A DNA stretch of 64,000 bases from Marchantia polymorpha subsp. ruderalis (GCA_037833965.1 AP031354.1:4814001-4878000), one strand, 5' to 3'; positions 23,701 to 36,850 are shown, numbered from the stretch's first letter. The notes: generated by a model not told the origin, from the sequence alone. A program made the numbers and translations.

Positions 23701-26700
23701 GCTTTCAATTGGTCTGCAGTGTTCGAAGGTTTGACCTTCTTCTGGGATCCTCCTTTGTCATCTGAAGCATCCTCCGCATTACTAGCCATAGCAGATAGGT
23801 ACGTCGCAGCAGTAAAAACGATATCCCCATTCGTATATTTATTGATGTACGCACATGCATTGATTTGAGTCAGCGATGAGAAGTTACTCTCGACTTGTCG
23901 AGGAAAAAGCTTCGCATACATATAGTGCGCGATAGGGATCGGTTTCCCAGAATCAGTTACTCCATCCTTTTGCTCAATGTTGAGCTCTCCCCATCCATTG
24001 AATGGTGTGTGCATGTCGCCTCCAGAGGCAACGTCTGTAACAGTCTCCGTGTTCATTTGAGCACCACAAGCCCCACCTGTGCGAAGAGGTGAGTGTGGTT
24101 CAGCCCGTTGATTTGGTGCACCTTCAGGAGAATGCTCTATGGCACGAAGCTCAAGCGTATCCTCAGGTGCGCCTTCACCATTGCTTAAATCTCTCGCCGG
24201 GTCTACCTTCGGAGTGACAGCCAGATCAACATCACTTGCATTAGCATCGGCTTGAACGGGGAGATTCTCTTTATGAGGTGTCCCTTCAATACCGGAGATG
24301 ATAGGCGGCTCGAGGCAAGCGGCTGTATCCAACTTAACAAGAGGGACCGAGGGACTTGATGAAGGAGACGTGCCGCTCGTTAACTTCGGATCCCCTTCTA
24401 TGTCGGCGACGACAGGCGAATCACCCTTCTTGTCCTCGACGGAGATAGATCCAGAAACTTGGGCAGCTAATATTGGTTGATTTGCGGCTGACGAAAAGTC
24501 AAGATCCGGCTGGCATAGCTGCTGCACAGCTGCTTGAAGTGGGGCGTATCTTGGGCCCGCATCTTCAAGATACTTCACGACCCTCGGCATATCCCCCGGG
24601 CTGTAGTACCGGTAGAAAGAATCGGTATCTGAGCTTGACTCTGATCTGCACGTTGAAACCGGGTAGTTCATTAAATGAATCTCTGGCAAGCAATGTATAT
24701 CTAGGATAAAAAAAGAATAGGCGACACTTCATGGGGTTCCAAACTACCCAAGTGGTATAAACTGGACTCAAAACTACCCAAAAGCTGTACCACGGTCGAC
24801 CAACTACAAGATTCACTCTCCCAGGAAAAACAGCCTTACCACTCTTCAGGAGAAAATAATACAGCTCAGATTGATTTCTCAATTTTCCCTCTAGATTTAT
24901 CCTGACAGAGAAAGTTTGCTTGACGGGGCCGGAAGTACAACAGATAGGCTGGAAAGATCTAATAAGAGAAAGGCAGACAACACATACATGAAAGTCGATG
25001 TCATTGTCATGACAATGAGGAGAGTGCAAAAGTGCTAAAAATTCAGCAAACTTAAGCGAAAAAACACTTACATTAAGAGGTAGCCACAGGTTGCGAAGAA
25101 TCGTTGGTTCTCTGCACCAACAAATAACAAATCTCCACCTCTCACACCTTTGGGGATACGGACACCCTTACTGTCTAGTTTATCAGCCCGACACTCTGGA
25201 CAGAACCACTCTCCTGGTGGGAGTCCTTGTTTGGTGATCCCCACACAACGAGAGTGGTAAGCTGCGGGGCATCCATCACAGCAAATTAAAACTCCATCCA
25301 TGCCGCATAAAATACATTCGTCTAGATTTCCGTCCTCACCACGTTCAAGGTGTTTAGGTTCTCCTGCCTGAGTGGTCTTTCCTGGTACCAACCCTTGAAC
25401 TCCAGCTTTCTGACTGAGAGACTCTCGCTTCTGACGAGTCATCCTCTCAAACTCTTCTTCAAACTCGTTTTCCAAAGACAAGACTTCCCTATTTCTCCTA
25501 TCAGGACGCTTCGAATTGCACGCTTTGGTTTCAACAATCTCTGAATCGTTCTCTGCAGAAATACGTCGGTTAATTTCTCCTCTCACATCTTCGGTTTCCA
25601 TGGCCTTGTCGCAAAGGAAATTTAGGTATGCCAACTTTTTGTCTGCAGGCAACTTGTAGTAATCTATCCTGATCAGGCCAGCTTGAAAGGACCATCCACG
25701 CTCCTCTAAAAAACCCTGAGTGAGCGCATAAGCCATAAGAAAGGATGGCCAGGTTATATTGTCGAGAAGGGTCCAGTCCAGCAACCTGTTTGCAGTACAA
25801 ATGATAAGCTATCAATCTCAGAGCTAGAAGAGAGTGGAGATAACACGAAGTACAATCCTGAGAATACATGTCGGCTAGTTTCTCAATCGTAAATGAGAAC
25901 AAGCAAGTATAATTCACATCAGAGTCCTGCAATGGGTACCCAATACCCACCCACCCATACCCATGGGCAGGCCTCTCTATACCGACGCTCGAATATAAGG
26001 AGTGTGCTCGCAAACCTTATCACGACATCAGTCCATGGCTATTTACAACGAATGTTTTAAACCATGCATTTAATGACACGCACTGAGATTCTAGCCAACT
26101 TTTCAGAAAAAAAAAATCCTCGTACAAATCAAGGAAGATAAACACGTTCATACAAAGCAAGACGATCACTTGCCTGCCGGAGAAGTACCGGCCCGCAAAG
26201 CCTCGTGTTTGACATGTAAGGAAATACAGAGTGAGATAGCAGTATACAAAACATCATGTACACGCGATAATTGCAATAAGTTTGAATTTTAAAAAGGGGT
26301 TTACCTCAGGCAGAACGTTGCAGAATTGTTGCTGTTCTTGGACAGCTTTTCCAGATGACGACGCAAACCTTGTAACAAGCTCACGTGAATGCAGTCCAGC
26401 ATGGGGCTGACAGAAGTAGACGTAAGCGCAACAACAAATTCCTCCAAACCGAAAGGGCTGAGAAAGAGCGCATGACTGAAAGAGCGCAAAAAACTGTAGA
26501 CTTGAAAAAGATCGCCAACGCAATCTTCTATAGGACCCAAAGTAGAGGAAGAAGCGGGTAATGGGTCCTTCAATGGGAGGATTTCAGGCTCAATTTCCTC
26601 CTTCGGTAGAACCACATGGTTGATATCACTTTCGGTGGCCTCGGATTCCTCAGCAGCTGCTGCCGTGGCCAATTGTCGTTGGACGGGCAAAGACCTCGAG

Positions 26701-27761
26701 ATCGCTCGAATGGCTCGAAGGCTGTAAACATCCTTTGCAACGGTTTCCACCTGCTTCTCGGTCGGGGGGTTGGGAACCAGAGGAACGGAATTTGGGCCAC
26801 AAATCTCTGAACAAGTAGCTGAGCTCTTCCCGTGAGATGTCTGACCAATACTTTGGTCGCAATCGGCCCCACTAACCTGATGAACAGACACAGCAGATTG
26901 TGGTATTGCTGGAGGAAGCGATGAAGAAGCACCTACGAGGTTTTGGATCACACCGTTTGGCTGCTTAGCTTCAACAACACTTGATCCAGCCTGATGCTGC
27001 CCAGATTGATCTGAAGTGTTTCTCTGGCGCCCTGCAGGAGTGGAAGACCAGGCATCTCGGGCTCGTTTTTTTATGCGAGTGGGCCGAGTAGTCTCTACAA
27101 CTGGAGCAGCACATTCTACAGTCCTCTTCTTCCCTCTACCTTCAGAGAGGTTGTCAGCCGGTTCATCAACGTGAACAACCCCATTGATGCTGATCGCCGT
27201 CTGAACCTGGGGACGATCCGAGTCTACTTGAGTACCTTCTCCAGGAATCTTGGGACTTTCGGCACCTACCCCGTTCGGAACCATGCTGTTGCCGGGCTGC
27301 GAATCCTGAGACGGTGGTTTGCCCAGGACTTCCTCCTTAAAAACAACTTCTGCATTCTGTGAAACTTCTTTGCACCTATCCGTCGGTCCATTCTCCACAA
27401 CGCCCTTCCTGTATTTGACAGGTTGGTCTCGCTTCCGTTTCCGTCCACCTCCGTTAGCTGCCCCTTTCAGCTTCGGATTTTCCTTCACGGCCTTCGTCTC
27501 TACGTCCACGAGTATGGCTTTCAGCTCCGACAAATCGAGCTCTTCCCTATCGCCGTCGGCGTACTTCACCTTGAAAAAATTGCGAGCCTTGTTGAAGGAG
27601 ATAACCTCCCCAGAGAACTCACCATACCCTTTAAAATACTTTTTGACAGTCCGGCCGATGTACTTCTTCACATTTCCTTCATCGTCGTCGTCTTCTTTGA
27701 TCCCCATGTCTTGAGCGACCCAAATTCCACACTCAAAAGAGTTTTTAAGGTCAACACTCAA
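17726..27761 (-). CDS. PTM: PTM-like DDT/PHD-finger chromatin protein
   Basis: Large nuclear reader protein of the PTM family (plant DDT plus PHD fingers). DDT domains contact ISWI remodellers and PHD fingers bind histone H3 tails. Nine exons in transcript order: 27761-26305, 25785-25072, 24645-23343, 23099-22802, 22381-22257, 21504-20990, 20831-20816, 20673-19524, 18858-17726. Phases close to 2236 residues (Arabidopsis PTM is about 1576). Order: Tudor-like fold at about 35-90, DDT from about 420 (VYSFLRSFS, LFLSPFGLEEF), its continuation LLDWTLLDNITWP, PHD1 at about 640-690 (CILCGMDG, CCDGC, FCPEC), a CGWCVNC cysteine motif, WWRGGK and KRAARQG, then a Ser/Lys-rich low-complexity region. PHD2 spans the last intron (CSLCSEGYDP, then EWYHGDAVGL), followed by a long Ala/Gly/Ser-rich tail. 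I see no clear membrane segment, so the plastid-envelope role proposed for Arabidopsis PTM is not supported by this reading. Start could also be 27707. Confidence 0.88.
20816..20831 (-). other. Inferred 16-nt microexon of the PTM-like gene
   Basis: The exon ending at 20990 leaves phase 2 and the exon starting at 20673 needs phase 0. A 16-nt segment flanked by TATTCAG on one side and GTATGTG on the other supplies exactly the missing phase. Using the next upstream acceptor would give 29 nt and break the frame. It is inferred from phase only and has no transcript evidence. Confidence 0.5.
22545..22790. repeat. 82-bp tandem repeat, three copies, in a PTM intron
   Basis: Three nearly identical copies start at 22545, 22627 and 22709, each beginning CCTCTGGGGCATGGTACACG. 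The array fills most of the intron between exons 22802-23099 and 22257-22381, ending about 12 bp from the exon border at 22802. The unit is not a multiple of three, so the array must be spliced out. It looks recent. Confidence 0.9.
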
Positions 27762-29700
27762 CTCAAAGAAAATGACGACGAGGCCCCAAAGCTTTCGATG
27801 GCATCAACTGGCAAAACCATGGTGCAAATTCAAGCTTTCCAGTAGGCCACGTGGTAGAGAGTTGCATAGGCTGCAAGAGAGACTGCAAACCACATCGTAG
27901 CCTGCTAATCCACTACCACCTTCCCTCTCGACAAAATTGAGCATTGTGCTTGCACAATGTAGACCTCAGTCCTTCATCACTCCTGGAGTGGTAGAAGCAA
28001 GCCCGAAAGACGTAAGACCAAAACGTCTCCGGAATCGGCACTGTCGACACACATTGTCCGACTTGACGGCGGAAGCTCCTCTCAGACGATATCAGGGCAC
28101 GAACAACGCCTGACCATGGAAAACAGATGGCCTCAATACCAAGACGATAGAATGTCCGTCACTAGCAAAGGGTGGAGGGGGCGATTTTCACCAGTCCCCA
28201 AATAATATACTCCTACACTGTCAGATGAGACAAGGCCAGGAATTCAGCACTAACGTCAATGCAGTTCCAAGCAAAAGCATCCGCAAGACGAGTGAGGAAG
28301 AGCTCACGAACCTGACCAAAATTCAGCCACTCATTATCCCCGTACAGAAGAAGACCTAATCGGATCCTTGAACGGAGCGAAGATGCGCTACGATATCAGC
28401 GTTACGAAAGACTCGCAAACCGCCGCAGAGGGCTGCGAGGTAACTCCGACCCAAGAACTAAAGCCCATAGTCGCGCGAAACAGCTTAACTCCCGTCGGTG
28501 GAAGCCCTGACGGCCCAAATCGGGAACACTCCGGCACGCAACCCTCGGACCCCGAGATGGACGAACTTCCTGCAACGGAAACACCTCCCGCCCGCCCTCC
28601 CGCCCTACCACAGCAGCGCAAATGGCGCCCGAGCCCAACGCCGACCCGCGCAGCCTCGAACCACAATCTCAGCACCAAAACCTCAGGAATTCACAACCCA
28701 ATCCGCCCGCGACCCCGCCACACATCCGATGAAGACTCCGCCTTCGCCAGGCCACCACCGCAAATCCATCCTAAACTCGATCACCCATCTCACCCATCCG
28801 AAGCCCTGCCCCGTCGCCCCAACTCCCCTCGTCCCTGCCTACCTCCACTCCACTCCCCTCGCTCCCTTCCCTTCCATTCCCTTCTCCCCTGCGGATTGAA
28901 CACACGACAGTGAGCAGAGCAGAGAAAGAGAGCTGCGAAGGTCGAGGCCTGCTCATGAAGGCACGCACGAGCAGCGCTCAGAGCAGGGAGCGCAAGGGAG
29001 CGGAGGGGAGGCGAGCGAGCGAGGGCACGGGAAAACAGGGTCAGGGGTTGGCGGTACGATCGCTGCTGGCCGTCACACGAAGAGGGAGGGGGGGAGAGGC
29101 AGCAGCGGCACTTTTTTAGAAACAAAAGGGGGGAACTGCACGGGGAGGGGAGCGGGGGCTGACCTGGAGGCTGGAGGGCTGGCGTGGCGGGCGGGGACTG
29201 GTCGTCAGCGCGCGGCCCGTGCACAGGCTGGGGGGCTGGGGGGCGGGGGGTTCTGGCGCCGCGCGGGGATGTACTGCGCGGCCGAGACCGACCGACATCC
29301 GAGGCTCTGATCGAGAGATTTGAAACCCGTTTCGGGATTTCCACATCCGGTCCGTCAGGCCGTACTCTAGCGGACGGACGGACGGGACTGGATTGGACTG
29401 CTTTCGCCGGCCGGAAACTCCCGAGCGCCTGGTGTGTTACTTGCGTCCGTTTGAAGTATGCGGCATGCGCTGCGAGCCGCGCTTTCATTTGTTCGGCACT
29501 CGGGGAAGGGAGGGTGGGGGCGTATTGCCGCAGCTGCTCGCTAGGTCGGCCGCATTTTCTCTGCGGATAAGGGGACCGGCTCGGACGGACGGAGGTACGG
29601 GATTTTCCGTCAGTCGATCCGAGGAGAATCCTTGACCCGTTTCAGGCATGGACGTTCAACATTCATGTTCTGCTCTGACATGTCGCCGAGCAAGCGCTGA
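27762..29700 (-). promoter_or_regulatory. Probable leader/promoter region of the PTM-like gene, GC-rich
   Basis: Immediately upstream of the PTM-like start on its strand, GC content is high, especially 28.4-29.65 kb. Long open frames on both strands here are rich in Pro, Arg, Gly and Ser and have no recognisable domain. The simplest reading is a long GC-rich leader and promoter, possibly with a leader intron. A separate gene cannot be excluded. Confidence 0.35.
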
Positions 29701-31110
29701 ACGTACGGGACTCCCTCCCTGAGACGCCCTGCGGTGAATGTTCCTGCTCTAATGTCCCCTCCTTACAAAACAGCTCCCACCCCCCGTCTGTTTCTGAAAT
29801 CCTTCATTTCCCGCTCTTCCATCTCCTGCCTCCTGGAATTCATATTTGATCTCTGCGCAAAGAGTAAATTCACAGTCCGCTCTTTAACTTCACACTCGAT
29901 GCGGGATACGCCCGACTGACTCTACACCAACCGCGGTGCTCTGCAGTGATGGGGATTTCTCACTCGGTCATCACATGATGCGGCTCTGGGTCGAGTCAAA
30001 TGGGAAGGATGGGGAAGTTTTCGGAATGAAAAATCTGAATTGCATCTCACAAAGGGACGCAACCTCTTCACTCTTCTTCTTCTCGGGCGTGATAGGAAGG
30101 TCTGGACCCTTGAGAATGATCGACACGAGGTCTCGTGTCGAGACCTCGTGTATCGCACGTGCACATGATTTCCTCTTGGAAATATGGACATCGTTGTCAC
30201 TAGGCCTCTTGGGTTTCTTCTGCAACTTCCAACATCTCTTGTCTTCTTGGTCTCTATAGCTTTTCGTTCGCCTCGGGCTTTTCTGTCCTGAATGATAATA
30301 AACTGCAACCCACTAGAAGTAAAGTGGTGTGACTTTCCTTCGATTTTGGTATCTTATAGCTTCCGAGCGCTGATGATATACTTCAAGTTCAGTTCTTTAA
30401 ACCTAAATCTTCAAACCCTTTCAGCACAGGGATTGCTTTAAAGGGTATGCAGGGTTTGATATTATATATCCTTAGGCCATGTCTGATCAATGAACCAACT
30501 ATGGTGGGAACATTTTTCAATTACTATATTATTTGTGAGAAGCATTCCGTACGTTCAGATTTCGTCCATCCATCGTCCAGATTATTTTTCAAATTGATAA
30601 AATATGAACAACGTGATACTTCATTCCCACTACCAGCAGATTGATCACGTAGAAAGAGATTTGTACACGTACCCACACAAAGCGACTTTGATCAACTATA
30701 CATTATTGACGATATTTAATTCTAGTCAATAGATAGTAATTCAACCTTTGATAGCTGTGTACTACCTCTCAATGCACAGTTAGTCCAGAATTATGCCTCG
30801 TACAACAATGTCAGAATGAGAAGAAGTGTATTAGCAGGCCTCTCTTTATAGGGAGGATTCCTTATGTTCTGTATCTCAACAAAATAAAGATAATTCTCAA
30901 ATCAATTTAAGTAATGCACGGAACTTGACAGTTTTCGATCTAATCTTCACCTAAACTCTCATGTTTTAGGCCAAATTTATCGGCAATGTAATACACCTTC
31001 AAGAGAAATGGGTGTTATCTTTGATCTCTGAATATACTTCTCCCATTTTAGCACGATAGTCGATGTTCTCGACTATCGGTTCACTATTTTATCTATGTTC
31101 TTTTGTTTCC
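29701..31110. other. Intergenic DNA, one strong hairpin
   Basis: Composition falls back to AT-rich. Nothing here resembles a protein. The only feature is the 13-bp inverted repeat at 30123-30151, listed separately. Confidence 0.5.
30123..30151. repeat. 13-bp perfect inverted repeat with 3-nt loop
   Basis: ACACGAGGTCTCG and its exact complement CGAGACCTCGTGT are separated by TGT. The stem is GC-rich and would form a strong hairpin on either strand. No U-run follows, and terminators of this kind are not expected in plant nuclear DNA. No gene context explains it. Confidence 0.85.
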
Positions 31111-31120
31111 AAGAAAGTTT

Positions 31121-31530
31121 GAGACTATCTTGATATTTTAGATCTAGTTGAATAATTTTTTGTGTTTACAAAAATACAAGTTGAGACTATCTTGATATTT
31201 TAGATCTAGTTGAATAATTTTTAGTGTTTTCAAAACTACAAGTTACCGAGGTAAAAAAAGAAACAAAATACTAGAACTCGCTTGGTTGAATTCATCAGAT
31301 GTCCCTGCAAAGTTTTAGTCGAGTATTCAGTTAGTTTCTCTAGTCAAGTCATCGAGATGAACAAAAAAAATTGTCACACAAACGATCACGGCAAAAATTT
31401 ATATGAATATCTACGTTAGTTTCTCTAGTTAACTCACCTAGATCAACAAAGATATGGTCAAGAACGGTCACCCTAAAGTTTTAGTTGAGTGTCTCTGTTA
31501 GTTTCTCTATTAAAAACACCTAGACAACAA
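31121..31530. repeat. AT-rich tandem repeats
   Basis: A 62-bp unit beginning GAGACTATCTTGATATTTTA occurs at 31121 and again at 31183. Farther on, a looser unit containing TTAGTTTCTCTAG recurs at about 31330, 31415 and 31500. No coding content or terminal repeats are seen. Confidence 0.75.
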
Positions 31531-32136
31531 ATACTTTTTTGTTGAAAAGACGGAACTTTATGAAAACAAAATACAGCACTTTGGCCATCAAATTCCGTAT
31601 TTGTCGTATTTAGAGAGGCCTGTGTATTAGACAAAACCACACAACCGGCAGCGTCAGTGAATCCTGCTATAGGTAGGGAGCGGTAATTTAAGATATACTA
31701 GATGGCAGAGAAATCGGTTGCTGCGAAATACCAGGCATTCGTTGGAAACCCGTTATTTTTGGGACTTCATACTCTTCGTGTTTTTTCGTGTTTTTTCACA
31801 TTACTATTCCAAGAACTTTTCTCACTGTATTGCAATTCAACCGAGACATTTCTCCTGACACCATATATTCATAGGGAACTCCGGTTCATGACTTCAGTTC
31901 ATTTTCACTCTGAAGCCGTGCCGGTCGTGTGGTAGAGGTTAAGGGATTATCTCCAACTGGCGGACTGAGGTCTACGAAAACCAGGTTATCTTCTAGCCAT
32001 GAGGGTAGTGCCGGCTGCTGGTCATGTGGCAGCGGCGTTAGTCTCTTAACATCACAAGAAGAATCGTGGTCGAGTTACAATAGATCATGAGCAAGTATAT
32101 ATCTTCATGTACTTCGAAAGCCAAGACTGAAAGACG
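31531..32136. other. Intergenic DNA, nothing recognised
   Basis: Mixed-composition sequence with one 77-codon frame at 31702 that has no resemblance to known proteins. No structural signal was found. Confidence 0.45.
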
Positions 32137-32390
32137 TTCCTGGTTTCTAAGTTCTATCAAGGGTGGTTCATAAGTTATACCAAGTGGCTTGTTCATGGTT
32201 TCTAAGTTATACCAAGGGTGTTTACTAAGTCATACCAAGTGGCTTGTTGACTCTAATGAGTTGGTCAATATTTACAAGTTCCTGGTTTCTAGGTTCTATC
32301 AAGGGTGGTTCATAAGTTATACCAAGAGTGTTTACTAGGTCATACCAAGTGGCTTGTTGACTCTAATGAGTTGGTCAATATTTACAAGAT
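32137..32390. repeat. Imperfect tandem repeat of about 110-142 bp
   Basis: The block beginning TTCCTGGTTTCTA occurs at 32137 and 32279, and the block TTTACTARGTCATACCAAG occurs at 32221 and 32331. The offsets differ (142 and 110 bp) because the first copy has an extra partial unit. The sequence around it is AT-rich and noncoding. Confidence 0.8.
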
Positions 32391-33355
32391 AATGTTCGTA
32401 CAATTAGCTTCCATTGCATGAACCATACACATAATTAAAATACATAGACTTCAATAAGAGATCAACCTCATGATACTTCTTAGCCGTCTAAAATACAACT
32501 ACCTAGGATATTGAGTCATGATCACTTTCATTGTTCACCTTGTTGTCTTTAGCTAGTCATATTAACATTTTATTCCCGTCTTTTCTGATTAATCAGTTGT
32601 AATTTATCGCATGTTTTAAGATAAATCATGCATAACATAATACTTGGAACACATCTATATGTACATGTAATTATAAGGTCTAATGAATTATTAGCTAATT
32701 AATTTTACATAGACATGAAACTTTTTGCTCTTGAAATTCTATCTTAAAAGTTTTATTGTAAAATTTTCTCATCTCCAAAAAGTGTTAACATGTAATACAA
32801 TCATATACACATACAAATTTGGTTGTGCTTTCTTTTGGGTTTTTTGCAACACACATTTATTTTATTTTATATATCCATAATGGCATCATTATTATACAAT
32901 GTGTTATACTAAGATTTGAGTGAGAAGAAAATCATGAAGAATGAGTGTTCCATACAAAATGTGTATGCACATTCTATACATTTATCTTCTTTGCATTACT
33001 TTCGAATAAGATCGATGGATTCACAAAATCAAACTTTATGATCAATGATGGCGGGGAAAACCACCGCTTTCAACTACTGAAGGATATTCGTAAAAAAATA
33101 TTATTTGAGGATCATTCCATTTGGTTCAGACCGCGAGCAACCTTGTTCTCTCGCAGGCGTCCATCCTCACATGCTCTCTCGGGGGTTCAGAAGCTCTCGA
33201 CATATCGATTTTGCTCCTTCCTCAAGGAGAATATGCTCATTCTTCGAGGTCATTGACAAGTTCTTTGAGAAATGTGGATTCCAGAGAACTCACTGTCCCG
33301 ACATGTTCTATCAGCCGAAAACGTGAAGCAGATGATGACCTGCGCTCGGCAGGCT
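32391..33355. other. AT-rich intergenic DNA, nothing recognised
   Basis: Low-complexity AT-rich sequence with only short, unrecognised frames up to about 103 codons (32945 +). No domain, terminal repeat or RNA gene was found. Confidence 0.45.
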
Positions 33356-34170
33356 CATGAGGCCGGGGTGGGGGCCCTGGCCTGGCCTGGCGTACCAGCA
33401 CTAAACTCGAATCAATCCACACCTACCTCTCTGTCCCGCTCAACTGCACCTCCAAACCTCGGCGCGAGGACTATTTGTGGCCGAGCTGCTTCCACCACTC
33501 TCCCCTCCCCTCCCGTCGACTTCGCTGCAGCAGGACTCGCCTGCAGACGAACAGCGACCTGCAAACGCGATCCGCAGCAACCAAGTCACTTTGCTGATCG
33601 TTCTTTCAATTGTTGATTAATTGTTGATTATTTTGGTCGTAGCTGAATTCGATCACTTCCATCTGAAGGTCGGCTCTGGTGATTATTTTTATAACCGGCC
33701 CAGCAATTGGGCAGAGTCCTGCTCTGCGGACATTCACTCCTGGATCTCCTTCTCTCTCCGCCCTCGTTTCAGTCAGTGCCGTCTTACAGCCTTCACACGA
33801 GACCTGTCCACGTCTCCGAACGTTCGTTCTGGGTCCTCGTGGATCACAACGTTCGGAGGCGGCCATCTCCGTGCACCCGCGCGCGTATCCGCTCCCGTCA
33901 CACTCCAACTCATCCAAGTCGCTGCAGAGCCGTGACGGGATGACCGTCCGCTTCCGGTCACCTGGTGAACAGCATTGTTATGATGAAAGTCCACGTCCAT
34001 TGCTTTCACACTTCTTGCGGACACACAATTCTTTCCTTGCGTGCGTCCAGTGCCAAGCCCGATCTCCTCGCGTTCCGACTGTGATGTTCTTGAGTTCCAC
34101 GTCAACCTTCTTTTCGTGATTTCTTTCATTTAATTTTTCTTGTCTTCTACCATGTTTCCGTGGTCTCAAA
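33356..34170. other. GC-richer island without a recognised gene
   Basis: An island of about 0.8 kb with normal base composition inside AT-rich DNA. It has overlapping open frames on both strands (for example 33679-34119 + and 33773-34129 -), none with a known domain. It may be a remnant of an old gene or element, but I cannot name it. Confidence 0.3.
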
Positions 34171-34379
34171 TCTATTTCTCATTAAGCACTTCTTTGTAAT
34201 GAGACTGAAATGTCCGGAAGAAATCCTTTGTAACTAACTTAGTTTTCATAAGAGTTTAGATTTAATTGTTGAGCAAACCAAAATGATATTTTGGTTGATG
34301 TATTTTCTCTCTTGCATAAGCATATTATTCTGAAACGACGGGATATTTGGGAAGCGTCGACGATTTGAACGCTCTGCCT

Positions 34380-34690
34380 CTTGCAATTCTCGCACGGCCA
34401 GGCAGCGGGGAAGCGCACGAGCCAGCGCAAGGGGCCGAGTGGGCGCTCATTGCGCTGGCTAGTTTGAAATCTTTCACTAAGTAATATTTAATATTTACTC
34501 CTCCAAAATGTTGAAGGTTTTTAGTAGAGCTTTTATTTTCCTTTTGCAAATAAATATGCTATTTTTAGTTTGAAATAATAAAACTAATTACACCATAATA
34601 AATGTAAAATGATATGTTAAGATAACTTTAACACAACAAGTATTAGTTTCATCAAAATATTCATATCTTAGTTAAGGATTCAATCATTGA
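34380..34690. repeat. Dispersed repeat, copy 1 of a 310-bp pair
   Basis: Begins with a GC-rich head (TCTCGCACGGCCAGGCAGCG) followed by AT-rich sequence that ends near CATATCTTAGTT. It is repeated about 570 bp downstream at 34957. Several small indels separate the copies, so the duplication is not very recent. Confidence 0.85.
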
Positions 34691-34704
34691 TTCTAAGGTT
34701 TAAG

Positions 34705-34950
34705 AAAAGGTGCACATCCTAGTTAACCTAATCACAATTAATTGCACTCACCATGGTTATCGATTTGGGCAATTGATATAAAATAGAATTAAACTAACAT
34801 TTTGTAAGAGATTTTATTCTAAAACCTAATCAAATGTTGAGTTGAATTCTACTTGAAGTTAAAAGTACTGCGATGATTTATAGATTAAAATAAAACCATT
34901 CATAAAATAAAATTATGAATATGAATTAGTTTGATTCACATGATGGTTCT
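34705..34950. repeat. Dispersed repeat shared with 52.09-52.35 kb
   Basis: About 245 bp resembling 52095-52350 in the same orientation, with shared landmarks such as CTAATCACAATTAATTGCA, AACATTTTGTAAGAGATTTT and TTGATTCACATGATGGTTC. It is probably part of an old, decayed interspersed element. No coding content. Confidence 0.8.
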
Positions 34951-34956
34951 TGCCAT

Positions 34957-35260
34957 TCTCGCACGGCCAGGCAGCGGGGAAGCGTAACGGGTCGAGTGGG
35001 CGCTTATTGCAGCGTCATTGCGCTAGTTTGAAATCTCTCACTAAGTGATATTTAATATTTACTCCTCCAAAATGTTAAATTTAAGTAGAGATTTTATTTT
35101 CTTTTGAAAATAAATATGTCATTTTTAGTTTAAAATAAATAAAAATAATTACATCATAATAAATGTAAAATGATATGTTAAGATAACTTTAACACAACAA
35201 GTATTAGTTTCATCAAAATATTCATATCTTAGTTCTTAATTCAACCATTGATTCTAAATC
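34957..35260. repeat. Dispersed repeat, copy 2 of a 310-bp pair
   Basis: Second copy of the unit at 34380-34690, same orientation, with the same GC-rich head and AT-rich body. The DNA between the two copies belongs to a different dispersed repeat, also found at about 52.1 kb. Confidence 0.85.
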
Positions 35261-36850
35261 CATATAGTAAGTCTATCTTGCATGTGACTCGCACATTGAT
35301 GTATTTGTTTCTCATGTTAGTATTGAATAAGTAAGTAGATTATTTTCATGTAGACTTTGAAACTTTTGAATCATTGTAGTTTGTTTCTTTCATAATTGAG
35401 TATCAACATTCAAATTTTGACTTTGAGTTGATATATGAGCTTGTACTTTAGAATTAAATCTAGTGATTTATCAAATACAAGCTTAATCACATACAAAAAG
35501 TTCCAAAGATAATAACTTGTCGGAGATATTTGAACTTATACTATGTTCAATAATTGTATCTTAGACAACAAAGATACAATTCATCACCACTTTAAAATTC
35601 ATGTGCATCTGAAAAATCAACATACATATTTGATCTTGCATGTTGAATGCTCTCAAATTTGTTTGCAATTATAACATAGGGTCATTTCAAGAAATTATCA
35701 ACCTTGTCTTGTTAATGATAATATTCATCTACAACAAAGCTATCTTGTATAAAACTATGCTTATTTATAATCTCAAAGTTTATTATTTTGCATACACGCT
35801 ATTTGAATTTATTTTTGTAAATTATATTGTGCAATTTAAATTGTAAATCAATTTATGATGTTGATGGGCAAGATGTCTTGAACTTAAATTTTCATCATCA
35901 TATATGTTTGTATTAATTTTTGTCAACAATGTAATTTGTAATCTAATGCCATGCCATCAATGTAATTTGGATGTCTAGGATATGAGTTAAATAATTTTGA
36001 GTTTAAAATTGAACATAATATTTGGAAAATTGTAGCAGATTTTAAAATCACTATAATTGAAGCTAAAGATATTTTTTGTTTTCAAAAGATTCTGATTATC
36101 AATGAAAATGAAAATCTTTTTTTATAACTTTGATGCAAGTATAACATTTTATCACTATTAGCTTTTGAAAAAATATTCAATAAAATCAAAATATCTAATA
36201 AATATTTTTATGATCAAGTTGTAGAAAATTTTGTGATTTTAAATATCTCATAGATATAATTGTGGTATATGACTTCTTGTTGTCATGACTTACATGCACA
36301 TTGTAATTATATTTTCAAAAATATCATATATAAATGTAATAAAGGAGTCAATAATGTGCAAAATCACACATTTGTTGAACTTTGAGATATTTTAAAAATA
36401 TTTTTTAAAAAATATTTTTCTTTTAAAGAAAAGTTTCATGTTTTGATAAGTGTACTATCATAATTGTAAACTTTATTGTTTAAAAATATGTAAGTGCCCT
36501 ATTATTGATATCATTTAAGCATATTCAAAAAAATAGTAGATGTTTTGAAGCACATTAAAGCTGTACATATCCAATTCTACATTGCAAATTATCATATATC
36601 TTAAGCATGCAATAACTCATCATGTAACTTTTAGTTAAAGTTCATGCTAATCAAACATTAAATCATGTGTCATAGATTCAACAAACATGAAATATAGATT
36701 TTTTGGATAAATTATATACTTACTAATTTATAAAAACAGTTCGATAAATTTTAATTAAAATAAAATAATGTTTGAAAAATAATCTAGATATGTAAACTAT
36801 ATATGAATATGATCATAATATGATTCAAACCTTCACTCAATTAAAAGTTT
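35261..36850. other. AT-rich DNA, nothing recognised
   Basis: Very AT-rich with no open frame of note. The last part (about 36.5-36.9 kb) begins to resemble the downstream flanks of the other O-methyltransferase copies at about 53.1-53.45 and 56.0-56.3 kb, so the outer edge of the duplicated block may lie here. Confidence 0.45.

Noticed and set aside
24565-25029. 154-codon minus-strand frame inside a PTM intron
   Set aside because: Overlaps intron and the exon at 23343-24645 in another frame; no domain resemblance.
28368-29570. Several 100-230-codon frames upstream of the PTM-like gene
   Set aside because: Pro/Arg/Ser-rich, overlapping on both strands, no domain; explained by GC-rich leader composition.
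33121-34129. Overlapping frames in the 33.4-34.1 kb island
   Set aside because: No known domain, both strands open; composition effect rather than gene evidence.
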